Source: an uncultured Robinsoniella sp.
GTDB lineage: Bacteria > Bacillota > Clostridia > Lachnospirales > Lachnospiraceae
Direction: 5' to 3'
Length of the DNA: 24,052 nt
NCBI GenBank assembly: GCA_900539655.1
Contig: UQCR01000103.1
Location: 1-24,052 of the forward strand
This document shows positions 14,941 to 22,365 of the stretch, one piece after another (the stretch's first letter is position 1; the number at the start of each line of letters is the position of its first letter). The position numbers and the translations under genes were made by a program. The notes under the pieces were generated by a model. It had not been told where the DNA came from and made no database searches. It saw nothing but the letters and a program-made list of their open reading frames with translations.

Positions 14941-15945
14941 TCATGCAGAAGCCTTATTACACCCGTCATCCTGTGTTTCCATGCTTTTTACCTCCAGGCA
15001 GCCAACTCTTCTGCTTTCTATTTTCTGTATTTCCGGCTTTTGTGTCTGGCATTCTGCTTTGGCATTTGGACATCGTTTTGCAAACACACATCCTGTCTGG
15101 CTTCTCTTAGCCAGTGGCTCTACGATGCCGGGAATATTATAGAGGACTTCACCCTTTTTCTGAGGCGTGGGTATGGATTCCAGAAGTCCTTTTGTATACG
15201 GGTGCATTGGATTCTGCAGGATCTCCTCTGTACTTCCCTCCTCCACAATATTCCCGGCATACATTACAATAATTCTGGAGCACAGTTCTTTCACTACGCC
15301 CAGATCATGGGATATAAATAAAATGGTTGATCGAAATTCCTTATTCAACTCCCGCAGAAGTTCCAGTATCTGATATTGGATTGTTACATCCAGTGCCGTA
15401 GTTGGTTCATCTGCAACAATCAGCTTCGGATGGTTGATCAGTGCCATAGCAATCACAATTCTCTGCTTCATCCCTCCGGACAATTGATGGGGGTACTCCC
15501 GATAGAGCTTGTCTACTCTGGAGAGCCCTGCTTTCTCCATCATTTCTTTTGCCTTTTCAACGGCCTTACTTTTTTCTCCCGGATGGTGGAGTAGATATGC
15601 TTCTTCTATCTGTTTTCCTACCGTGATCAGAGGATTCAGGGCAGTCATCGGTTCCTGGAATATCATTGAGATATCAGCTCCCCTGATCCCGCACATCTCT
15701 TCTTCCGAAAGCTTCAGTAAATCTGTTTCTCCCAGGCAGATTTGTCCGGCAGATACCCTTGCCGCCTGAGGAAGAAGCCTCATAATTGCCAGGGAGGATA
15801 AACTCTTTCCACATCCTGATTCCCCTACGAGTCCTACAATTTCTCCCTCTTTTGCCTGAAAGGTGATGCCATCCAGTGCCTTATAGTATCGATTCTGATT
15901 TTTGATTTCTACCGTTAAATCTTCGATCCTTAATTGATTATCCAT
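14941..15945 (-). CDS. Peptide ABC transporter ATP-binding protein (OppD/DppD type)
   Basis: First ATPase of the peptide importer, 334 residues. It shows Walker A GESGCGKS (41-48), Q-loop IFQEPMTALNP, signature LSGGMKQR, Walker B LIVADEPTTALD, H-loop FISHDLGVV, and the C-terminal oligopeptide-transporter extension with GCVFAKRCPNAKAECQ. AAGGAGG lies 6 bases before the ATG. It follows the second permease after 100 bases that contain two small dyads. It would pair with the second ATPase encoded one gene further on. Confidence 0.95.
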   Translation of the reverse strand: MDNQLRIEDLTVEIKNQNRYYKALDGITFQAKEGEIVGLVGESGCGKSLSSLAIMRLLPQAARVSAGQICLGETDLLKLSEEEMCGIRGADISMIFQEPMTALNPLITVGKQIEEAYLLHHPGEKSKAVEKAKEMMEKAGLSRVDKLYREYPHQLSGGMKQRIVIAMALINHPKLIVADEPTTALDVTIQYQILELLRELNKEFRSTILFISHDLGVVKELCSRIIVMYAGNIVEEGSTEEILQNPMHPYTKGLLESIPTPQKKGEVLYNIPGIVEPLAKRSQTGCVFAKRCPNAKAECQTQKPEIQKIESRRVGCLEVKSMETQDDGCNKASA

Positions 15946-15964
15946 TTCCTTCCTCCTTGATCAT

Positions 15965-16027
15965 TCAAACACGCTTTAAAGTGTGTTTGAGAATTGCTTT
16001 CTGACAGCTGTGCGCCACAGTCTGTGG
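15965..16027 (-). promoter_or_regulatory. Two small dyads between permease and first ATPase genes
   Basis: A 26-bp palindrome at 15965-15990 (TCAAACAC arm, CTTTAAAG centre, GTGTTTGA arm, one non-Watson-Crick position) and a second, CCACAG-T-CTGTGG at 16015-16027, lie in the 100-base gap between the second permease stop and the first ATPase. Neither has a T run. They may stabilise or cleave the message, or the first could be an operator. Confidence 0.5.
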
Positions 16028-16045
16028 GAGTGTCTGATATCTGCG

Positions 16046-16852
16046 TCAGTCCGTTACATCTCTGATCCCGTCTCCCAACAGATTAAATCCCAATACCATA
16101 ATGGTAATCATGACACCGGGAACCACTGCATACCAGGGATTTGTCAACAGATAGCCCTGAGCTTCAAATAACATCTTTCCCCAGCTGGCATCGGGGGGCT
16201 GAATTCCCAGTCCCAGATAGCTTAATCCCGCTTCCGATAAAACTGCGCTGGAAAATCCAAGGGATGCCGTAACTATCAAAGAGGATACGACATTGGGCAG
16301 GATATGTATAAACATAATTCTGATATTTGATGCGCCCCTCGTCTTTGCTGCTTTGATATAATCCATTTCCTTAATCTGCATAAATCCGCTTCTTGTCATC
16401 CGGCAGAACCTGGGAATTGCCATAATTCCAAGTGCCACGGCGGTATTCAGTATACCGCTTCCAAAGATTGTGATAAATACCAGCGCCAGAATTACTCCCG
16501 GAAATGCCATTTTCGCATCCATGATTAACATGATTACCTTATCAATCCACCCCTGGAAATACCCGGCTGCTGCACCCAGTATCACACCCACAGCCATGCC
16601 GATTGCAACTGCCGTAATCCCCACCAGAAATGCTGTCTGAGATCCTTTTACAATTCGGCTGAAAATATCCCTGCCAAAGTTATCGGTCCCCAGCAGATGG
16701 GCAGCCGACGGTGCCTGAAAACTGTTTAACGTATCCATTTCATTTGGATCGTAGGGTAAATAGATGAAGCTCAGCAGCAGGAGCAGCCCTAAAAATGCAA
16801 CCATTCCAAATCCAATCACAAAGTTCTTATTATTTCTGCATTTTTTCCACAT
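16046..16852 (-). CDS. Peptide ABC transporter permease (OppC/DppC type)
   Basis: Second membrane subunit of the peptide importer, 268 residues. The N-terminal helix is followed by the family motif HLLGTDNFGRDIFSRI, several membrane segments, and the EAA loop DYIKAAKTRGASNIRIMFIH. Toward the end comes LSEAGLSYLGLGIQPPDASWG, a strong OppC/DppC signature. ATG 16852 was chosen because AGGTGG lies 5 bases before it. An in-frame GTG at 16861 directly abuts the upstream stop and has no proper ribosome site. The gene is packed against the first permease gene. Confidence 0.95.
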   Translation of the reverse strand: MWKKCRNNKNFVIGFGMVAFLGLLLLLSFIYLPYDPNEMDTLNSFQAPSAAHLLGTDNFGRDIFSRIVKGSQTAFLVGITAVAIGMAVGVILGAAAGYFQGWIDKVIMLIMDAKMAFPGVILALVFITIFGSGILNTAVALGIMAIPRFCRMTRSGFMQIKEMDYIKAAKTRGASNIRIMFIHILPNVVSSLIVTASLGFSSAVLSEAGLSYLGLGIQPPDASWGKMLFEAQGYLLTNPWYAVVPGVMITIMVLGFNLLGDGIRDVTD

Positions 16853-16861
16853 AACGGCCAC

Positions 16862-17803
16862 CTACTCTAAACGAATTCTGGGATCCACTGCCGTATACAG
16901 CAGGTCTACCACCAGATTAATTACAATTACCATGAATGCCAGATAAAACACCAGTCCCTGTACCAGGGGAAAATCCCTGTTTCCAACGCCTGAGGTAATA
17001 AGATGCCCGACCCCAGGTAAATTAAATACATTCTCAACAATTATACTGCCGCCTAATACATCTACAACGGTCATTCCCAGAATTGTAATTGTAGGAAGCA
17101 GGGCATTTTTCAATACATGCCGGTAGAGTACTCTCTTTTGTGTCGCCCCTTTGCTTCTTGCAGTCCTGACATAATCCAGGTTCATCTGATCCAAAAGGGT
17201 ATTTTTCAAATATCGGATAACAACTGCCGAGGTACCAATGGCGATTGCCACAGAAGGCAGTATAAGTGACCGGATACACCCAAGGGGATCTTCAAAAAAG
17301 GGTATAAAATCTCCCGAGGGCAATATCTGAAGTGTGACGGCAAACAACATGATCAGCAGAATTCCCAGCCAGAATGACGGAACTGCTACACCGATCTGGG
17401 TCAAAAAGGACAGGAATAAAGCCGATTTTTTATTATTATTTTTTGCCAGAAATATCGCAATCGGAATCACAGTAACCACCGTAATCAACAGTGAAAATAC
17501 TGTTAACGAGATGGTAACGGGAAGGCTGCTCTTTAACAGATCTCCCACCGGAACCTGATAACGGATGGAATCCCCAAGGTCTCCCTTAAACAGATCCCCG
17601 ATCCAGTTTACATACCGCTCCCCAAGAGGCAGGTCCAGACCCAGCTGCTTCTCAAGTGCCTGTGCCTGGAGCGGATCTGCGTCCACTCCAAGAATCACAT
17701 CCACCGGATTTCCAGGAAGTATCTGAAAAACGCCAAAGGTCAGTAAAGATATGACAAATAACGTACATACCATAGTTACAATTTTTTTTAATACGTATTT
17801 CAT
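16862..17803 (-). CDS. Peptide ABC transporter permease (OppB/DppB type)
   Basis: First membrane subunit of the peptide importer, 313 residues. The N-terminus has the usual membrane helix and QILPGNPVDVILG, then QLGLDLPLGERYVNWIGDLF and GDLGDSIRYQVPV, all typical of OppB/DppB. The EAA loop is DYVRTARSKGATQKRVLYRH, followed by ENVFNLPGVGHLI and a final helix before the LLYTAVDPRIRLE tail. AGGAGG lies 8 bases before the ATG. Only 22 bases separate it from the binding-protein gene. Confidence 0.95.
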   Translation of the reverse strand: MKYVLKKIVTMVCTLFVISLLTFGVFQILPGNPVDVILGVDADPLQAQALEKQLGLDLPLGERYVNWIGDLFKGDLGDSIRYQVPVGDLLKSSLPVTISLTVFSLLITVVTVIPIAIFLAKNNNKKSALFLSFLTQIGVAVPSFWLGILLIMLFAVTLQILPSGDFIPFFEDPLGCIRSLILPSVAIAIGTSAVVIRYLKNTLLDQMNLDYVRTARSKGATQKRVLYRHVLKNALLPTITILGMTVVDVLGGSIIVENVFNLPGVGHLITSGVGNRDFPLVQGLVFYLAFMVIVINLVVDLLYTAVDPRIRLE

Positions 17804-17825
17804 CTAAATTACCTCCTGGTACCGC

Positions 17826-19511
17826 CTATTCTGCCAGGCTGATACTGCTCATATCTAAAAACGTAACCGGGTAATTTTTCATTCCCTGAACATTTTTTGA
17901 AGTAGCATAGATGACATCCGGATCCTGAATGAAGACTGCCGCTGCCTGGTCAACCAATAACTGCTGGCATTCATTAAATAATTCAACTCTTTTTGCATCA
18001 TCCGTGGAAAGCGCTGCCTCATGGATCAGATCATCGTACTGAGCATCGGAAAATTTAAAATAGTTCTTATCATATGAGGAATCAAAACGATTGAGGAAAT
18101 CGTTGGGATCCAGCTTGCCGCTGTGTCCGATAATGGTCGCCTGATAGTTAGCCTTTGCATAAACGGCGTCCAGCCACTGTGCCCACTCAATCAGCTGAAT
18201 GTCTGCTTCAATACCTATTTTACTCAATTGGTTTTTAATCACCTGTGCAGTATCCACATGCGTCTGGTAATTAGATGGTACGGTAATGGTCATTTTAAAT
18301 CCATTCTCATAACCGGCTTCCTTTAAGAGCACTTTTGCCTTTTCGATATCCGTATCATAACAATTTTTCAAATTCGAATTAAAATAAGTACTCATACTTG
18401 GGCTTAAAAAGGAATCAACCTTTGTTCCATTGCCATTTACCACAGTATTGATGATCTCTTCCTTATTTACCGCATAATTAATTGCCTGTCTTACTTTTAC
18501 GTTGTTAAATGGCTCCACGCTGTTATTCAGCGCCATAAGCTGCACCATATTCTGGGGGCCCTGTACAATGTTGTAGTCATTTTTCAGGGCTTCCACATTC
18601 TTCGCATCTATGGAAGTAATGTCCAGATCACCGGATTTCAGCCCCATCAGACAGGCATTTGCATCCGTCATGATCTTAAATTCCACTTTGTCAATAGCCG
18701 GAACCCGTTCTTCTATAGTATTGTAATCCTGATATTTTTCTAAAATCACTTTCTGTCCCTGTATGTATTCCACAAATTTAAATGGTCCGGTACCAATGGG
18801 TTTTGTACTGTTTTGAGTATAGTCCTTTTCTACAACCGATATTGTTGCCTTGGATAAAAATCCTGCATTTTTCTCTTTTAAAACGAGATTTACGCTGTAA
18901 TCATCCGGGGTTTCCACCGATGCTAAAAGCTGGTTTAAAGTTTCATTCAGAGGTGCTTCTCCATTTAAACCGGCAAGTTTTTCATAAGTATATTTCACAT
19001 CTTTGGATGTAAAATCCGCTCCGTCGTGGAATTTAATACCCTGCTTCAGCTTAAAACTGTAAGTGAGTCCATCTTCAGAGATTTCATAAGTTTCCGCCAG
19101 TGCCGGGATAAATTCTCCTTTTTCATTGAATCCCAGTAAGCCTTCAAATACATTCATCATAATTGCAGATGTATCCGTTGCAGAAGATAGCATGGGATCT
19201 AAATTATCCGGCTCTGATCCAACCGATACTTTCACGGTACCTCCGGTTGTAGTTGTCTTCCCGGCATCTCCACCGGTACTTTGGCCGTCTGCACTGCTAT
19301 TCTGGCTATCTGCACTGCTATTCTTGCTGTCTGCACTGCTATTCTTGCTGTCCCCCTCTGCCGCAGCAGATTCAGTTTCACTGTTCTCTCCGGCTTGCGT
19401 TACGGCTGTATTGCCAGCCTCTGACTTGCTCGTTGAACTGCCGCACCCTGCTGCTGATGCAGTGATAACTGCTGCTAATGTAAAAACCATTAATTTCTTA
19501 AATCCTCTCAT
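17826..19511 (-). CDS. Peptide ABC transporter substrate-binding lipoprotein (family 5, OppA/DppA type)
   Basis: Surface receptor of the peptide importer, 561 residues. The signal peptide ends with lipobox SAAGC, with the lipidated cysteine at residue 23. A linker to about residue 90 includes three copies of a seven-residue Ser/Asn/Asp repeat (SKNSSAD type) encoded by 21-bp repeats. The mature part begins GGTVKVSVGSEPDNLDPM, a classical family 5 start, with TYSFKLKQGIKFHDGADFT and VRQAINYAVNKEEI further on. AAAGGAG lies 6 bases before the ATG. Family 5 proteins bind di- and oligopeptides, nickel complexes or glycopeptides; the ligand here is unknown. The RpiR regulator upstream hints at a sugar-linked ligand. 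Confidence 0.95.
   Translation of the reverse strand: MRGFKKLMVFTLAAVITASAAGCGSSTSKSEAGNTAVTQAGENSETESAAAEGDSKNSSADSKNSSADSQNSSADGQSTGGDAGKTTTTGGTVKVSVGSEPDNLDPMLSSATDTSAIMMNVFEGLLGFNEKGEFIPALAETYEISEDGLTYSFKLKQGIKFHDGADFTSKDVKYTYEKLAGLNGEAPLNETLNQLLASVETPDDYSVNLVLKEKNAGFLSKATISVVEKDYTQNSTKPIGTGPFKFVEYIQGQKVILEKYQDYNTIEERVPAIDKVEFKIMTDANACLMGLKSGDLDITSIDAKNVEALKNDYNIVQGPQNMVQLMALNNSVEPFNNVKVRQAINYAVNKEEIINTVVNGNGTKVDSFLSPSMSTYFNSNLKNCYDTDIEKAKVLLKEAGYENGFKMTITVPSNYQTHVDTAQVIKNQLSKIGIEADIQLIEWAQWLDAVYAKANYQATIIGHSGKLDPNDFLNRFDSSYDKNYFKFSDAQYDDLIHEAALSTDDAKRVELFNECQQLLVDQAAAVFIQDPDVIYATSKNVQGMKNYPVTFLDMSSISLAE
19288..19350. repeat. 21-bp tandem repeat in the binding-protein linker, three copies
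   Basis: Units at 19288-19308, 19309-19329 and 19330-19350 share TCTGCACTGCTATTCTTGCTG or differ from it at two positions. They encode the seven-residue repeat in the flexible linker between lipid anchor and ligand-binding domain. Copy number changes would lengthen or shorten the tether without a frameshift. Confidence 0.9.
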
Positions 19512-19570
19512 AAATTACTCCTTTCGTACCTAACCGTACTGTCTTGAATTGGCTTCATTCCGGATTCCAG

Positions 19571-20368
19571 TTACAAATACAGGCTCATTCCCGGTTCTGC
19601 CAAGATAATATTTCCCTTATATACATTTTCTGCTTCTGACTGTAAGTTTCGGATATCCCCATAGTGAGGAAAGTGCGTCAGGCATAAACCAGATACTTCT
19701 GCCTTTGCAGCCAGTTCCCCGGCCTCACTGGAACACATATGCCCCCAGACATCTCCTCTTTGACGGGCATAAAGTGAAGCTTCGCAGAGTAATAAATCTG
19801 CTTTCCCTGCAAACTCCGCCAGACCGTTGTAATAATTGGTATCTCCTGAGTATACCAGCACGCCTTCTGATCTATACTCTGATTTATCTCTTGATATACC
19901 TCTTAATATACCTCTAGATATATCTCTAGGTTTGTCTTCTGATTTTCTCCTTGCCTTAATCGCATAGGAGGGGATCTCATGCTGATTCAGGTTCACTTCA
20001 AATTCCAGCTCTCCGATTTGAAAATAGGATTGTTCCACATAACTGTATCCCTGGCAGTATTGCTCATATGACAGCCTGTCTTCATTCCCGGGTCCCCACG
20101 CGGCAAAGCCTTTCTTTCGCCTGCCGGTTAAAACATCCAGCATGACAGCATACTGCAGGCATCCAAGGTCTGCACAGTGGTCGGGATGATAGTGGGTAAG
20201 AACTACACCGTTTAACTCCTTTAAATCAATTACATTTTGTAAACGGGATAATACACCGCTTCCGCAATCCAGCAGAACCCTGGTATCTCCTTCTTCCAGA
20301 AGATAACCCGAAGTTGCTCCATTTTTCACGGGATATGCTCCGTGGCAGCCTATGATTGTCAGTTTCAT
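19571..20368 (-). CDS. Metallo-beta-lactamase-fold hydrolase (RNase Z/phosphodiesterase-like)
   Basis: Cytoplasmic metal-dependent hydrolase of 265 residues. The metal-binding motif LTHYHPDHC gives H59, H61, D63 and H64; later ligands sit in YSGDTNY and LCLTHF. This resembles YhfI-type and tRNase Z-like members that cleave phosphodiester bonds, but no RNA-binding arm is visible, so the substrate is open. Residues 142-169 are seven charged tetrapeptides (KSED, KPRD, ISRG, ILRG, ISRD, KSEY, RSEG) encoded by a 12-bp repeat and inserted in a loop just before the SGDT motif. AAAGGA precedes the ATG, which overlaps the stop of the RpiR gene as ATGA, so the two are translationally coupled. It leads into the peptide transporter genes after 59 bases. 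Confidence 0.92.
   Translation of the reverse strand: MKLTIIGCHGAYPVKNGATSGYLLEEGDTRVLLDCGSGVLSRLQNVIDLKELNGVVLTHYHPDHCADLGCLQYAVMLDVLTGRRKKGFAAWGPGNEDRLSYEQYCQGYSYVEQSYFQIGELEFEVNLNQHEIPSYAIKARRKSEDKPRDISRGILRGISRDKSEYRSEGVLVYSGDTNYYNGLAEFAGKADLLLCEASLYARQRGDVWGHMCSSEAGELAAKAEVSGLCLTHFPHYGDIRNLQSEAENVYKGNIILAEPGMSLYL
19862..19947. repeat. 12-bp degenerate tandem repeat inside the metallo-hydrolase gene, seven units
   Basis: Units of about CTCTNGATATAT repeat every 12 bases from 19864 to 19947. The central ones (19888, 19900 and 19912) are nearly identical. They encode the tetrapeptide series at residues 142-169 of the hydrolase. The frame is kept, so the insertion is tolerated. Confidence 0.85.
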
Positions 20369-21228
20369 ATGTTCCTTTCCATACAGTCCTCATATATTTT
20401 TTCTGTATTTTTTACATTACTTTTAATTCTTACTTTGTCCAGGCTTACCAGTTTTACCACCAGTGCCTGTGCCAACGTAAATACGGATGAATAAGAATCC
20501 AGGAAAAAAACGGATTCCGTAGCGGCGTAATAGGATATATCAGCCACTTTCGCAAACGGAGACAGATTGCAGTCAGTAAATGCAAGAATAATGACGCCCC
20601 TTTTCTTAGCCAGATTCGCCGCAGACAGGGTTCTCTTACAATACCGCTGGAAACCCACCAGAATTAACACATCTCCCTCTTTCATAAAAGCAATATGCTC
20701 ATAATAATTGGACAGATTCAGATGTGTGGCATTCCCCAGCAGGTAGTTCAATACAAAATGCAGATAGGAAGAGACGCCCAGGCCCATTTTGTCCCCCATA
20801 ATCCAGACTCTTCCACAATTCGCAATTTCCTTTGCGCCCTGCTTCAGCTTGTCCTTTTCATTCATCCTCAGGGTGCCAGTCAGGTTGGCTGCTTCCATAT
20901 GCCAGTATTCCTCCAGCCAGCTTTCCTGGTCTGTGTTATTTTTCAGCTCCAGATTCACCAGCGCCCGGTTCTTCATCAGATTCTCTTTCACACTGTTTTT
21001 CATATCCAGAAAGCTTTCATAACCCAGTCTGCCCGCCAGACGATGAATGGTTGCTTCACTGACTTTTGACTGCTTTCCCACCTCTTTAGCTGTCATCACA
21101 CAGATATTTTCCCAGTTCTTCTTCATATAGATGGCTGCCTGCTGCTGTGTATCCGTCAGTTCTTCAAACAGGTCGTCAATTCTCTCATACAGATACTTAC
21201 CTGCCTTTTCCATTTGCTTTTCTTTCAT
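20365..21228 (-). CDS. RpiR-family transcriptional regulator (HTH_6 plus SIS domain)
   Basis: Regulator of 287 residues. The N-terminal HTH_6 domain (about 10-85) has LTDTQQQAAIYM, VMTAKEVGKQSKVSEATIHR and LGYESFLDMKNSVKE. The SIS domain (about 125-255) reads CGRVWIMGDKMGLGVSSYLH, DVLILVGFQRYCKRTL and KKRGVIILAFTDCNLSPFAK. SIS domains of this family bind sugar phosphates or amino-sugar phosphates. GGGGAG lies 6 bases before the ATG. Its stop overlaps the start of the metallo-hydrolase gene, and the peptide transporter follows, so it probably controls this locus. The effector is unknown. Confidence 0.94.
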   Translation of the reverse strand: MKEKQMEKAGKYLYERIDDLFEELTDTQQQAAIYMKKNWENICVMTAKEVGKQSKVSEATIHRLAGRLGYESFLDMKNSVKENLMKNRALVNLELKNNTDQESWLEEYWHMEAANLTGTLRMNEKDKLKQGAKEIANCGRVWIMGDKMGLGVSSYLHFVLNYLLGNATHLNLSNYYEHIAFMKEGDVLILVGFQRYCKRTLSAANLAKKRGVIILAFTDCNLSPFAKVADISYYAATESVFFLDSYSSVFTLAQALVVKLVSLDKVRIKSNVKNTEKIYEDCMERNI

Positions 21229-21247
21229 AATCCACTCCCCTTGCCAA

Positions 21248-21275
21248 GCATCCCGGAACAGGCTTTCCGGGATGC
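21248..21275 (-). promoter_or_regulatory. Stable hairpin between the HAD and RpiR genes
   Basis: GCATCCCGGAA (21248-21258) and TTCCGGGATGC (21265-21275) form a perfect, GC-rich 11-bp stem with a 6-base loop. In the direction of these genes it is followed by TTGGCAAGGGGAG, the RpiR ribosome site, with no T run, so it is not a standard terminator. It may set relative expression, by processing or by affecting RpiR translation. Confidence 0.7.
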
Positions 21276-21308
21276 CGGTATTTATTTTTCTATGCTTATC
21301 TAAATTTG

Positions 21309-21998
21309 TTAATCTACAAACTTTATAATTTCTGATATATCGGAAATAATCTTATCATGGGTGATCTCTTCAATTCCTTCGTTTCCGTAAGGATTGATTA
21401 ACACACAATTCATTTCCACTTTTGCTGCGCCCAGTACATCATCATAGTAATTATCTCCTACGTACAGCGATTCTCCGGCACTGGTATTTCCTTGTTCAAA
21501 AGCCGCCTCAAAGATTTCTCTTTCGGGTTTTTCTACTCCCATTTCCGAAGATATTACCACGGTGTCTAATAAATCCAGTAATTGATTTTCCTCCAGAACT
21601 TTCCTGCAGGTACGATCCCAGTTAGAAATCAATCCCGTTTTTATCCCTTTTCGTTTCAACTCTTTCAAAACCCCCAATGCACTGGGAATTGGTTTCCAGC
21701 CTGCCGATTCTTTTGACCGAATCTCTTTAAACCTCTGGTAAACCTCCATAATATTAAGACGGACATCTAAAAAATAATTCAGATTTCCAATATACCAGGG
21801 CATATAGCAAGTCTCGTCTGTCCCCAGCACATGGGGATACTCTTTCATAAACAACTTATCCGTCAAATGGTAAGCCTTGTGAATCCGGTTCTCAGACCGG
21901 TCAATGTGAAACTCCTTTAATACTTTTTGATACAGCGAACTTCTGGATGGTTCAACCAGAGTCATTCCCAGATCAAACCAAACATAATGATATCTCAT
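21309..21998 (-). CDS. HAD-superfamily hydrolase-like protein
   Basis: Cytoplasmic protein of 229 residues with HAD class I order: motif I WFDLGMTLV with nucleophile Asp9, a helical cap (about 20-105), motif II GLISNWDR, motif III Lys in GVEKPEREIF, and motif IV GDNYYDDVLGA. The second Asp of motif I, the general acid in phosphatases, is Gly11 here, so ordinary phosphatase activity is doubtful, although some family branches read DLGxT. AAAGGAG lies 11 bases before the ATG. It is the first gene on the minus strand of the long locus leading to the RpiR regulator, the metallo-hydrolase and the peptide transporter, separated from RpiR by a hairpin. Whether it shares their transcript is uncertain. 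Confidence 0.88.
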   Translation of the reverse strand: MRYHYVWFDLGMTLVEPSRSSLYQKVLKEFHIDRSENRIHKAYHLTDKLFMKEYPHVLGTDETCYMPWYIGNLNYFLDVRLNIMEVYQRFKEIRSKESAGWKPIPSALGVLKELKRKGIKTGLISNWDRTCRKVLEENQLLDLLDTVVISSEMGVEKPEREIFEAAFEQGNTSAGESLYVGDNYYDDVLGAAKVEMNCVLINPYGNEGIEEITHDKIISDISEIIKFVD

Positions 21999-22302
21999 TC
22001 ATTCTGCCGCTCCTTTCTGTAGCCCAAACTTCATTTTCGTGTTTGTGAATTATTTCCTACAGTTATTTAATATAAATGATATTTATCATGCCTTTATCAG
22101 AATAATGTAAAGTTTTTGTGAAATAGTTTTGTGATTACAATATTTCAGATTATGCATTTTGTTAATGACATGAAAAATGAAGTTTAGGTTCATTTTTTCA
22201 GCCTTCATTATAATACATGAACTTGTTCAATGCAAAGTTTTATTCAAATCCTAATACAACCGGGACAATGAACGCTTCTATGATGTTTTCTGCCGCAGCT
22301 AC

Positions 22303-22331
22303 TTGCGAACGCTGTCTGTTTGGCATATACT
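22303..22331 (+). promoter_or_regulatory. Promoter of the GntR/aldolase operon
   Basis: TTGCGA at 22303-22308 and TATACT at 22326-22331 are spaced by exactly 17 bases. Transcription would begin near 22338, about 28 bases before the ATG, with AGAGGAG between. An inverted repeat covers the -10 box. Confidence 0.75.
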
Positions 22332-22343
22332 AGATGCAAACAG
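22316..22343 (+). promoter_or_regulatory. Operator-like inverted repeat over the -10 box
   Basis: CTGTTTG (22316-22322) and CAAACAG (22337-22343) form a perfect 7-bp inverted repeat, extended to 10 bp if one base is bulged (GCAT and ATG inside). It spans the -10 box and start point of the GntR/aldolase promoter. A repressor bound here would block RNA polymerase, and the adjacent GntR protein is the obvious candidate for self-control. Confidence 0.7.
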
Positions 22344-22365
22344 ATAAAAAGAGGAGAAGACAGTT

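Larger units (their letters stand above)
21999..22365. other. Divergent intergenic region between HAD and GntR genes, 367 bases
   Basis: No gene is supported. On the left is a 14-bp dyad ATGATA-TT-TATCAT (22076-22089), a possible operator for the minus-strand genes, and several TTTGTGA repeats. Near 22171-22200, GAAAAATGAA and TTCATTTTTTC form an AT-rich stem. TATAAT occurs at about 22209 without a good -35. The right end holds the promoter and operator of the GntR gene. Confidence 0.6.
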
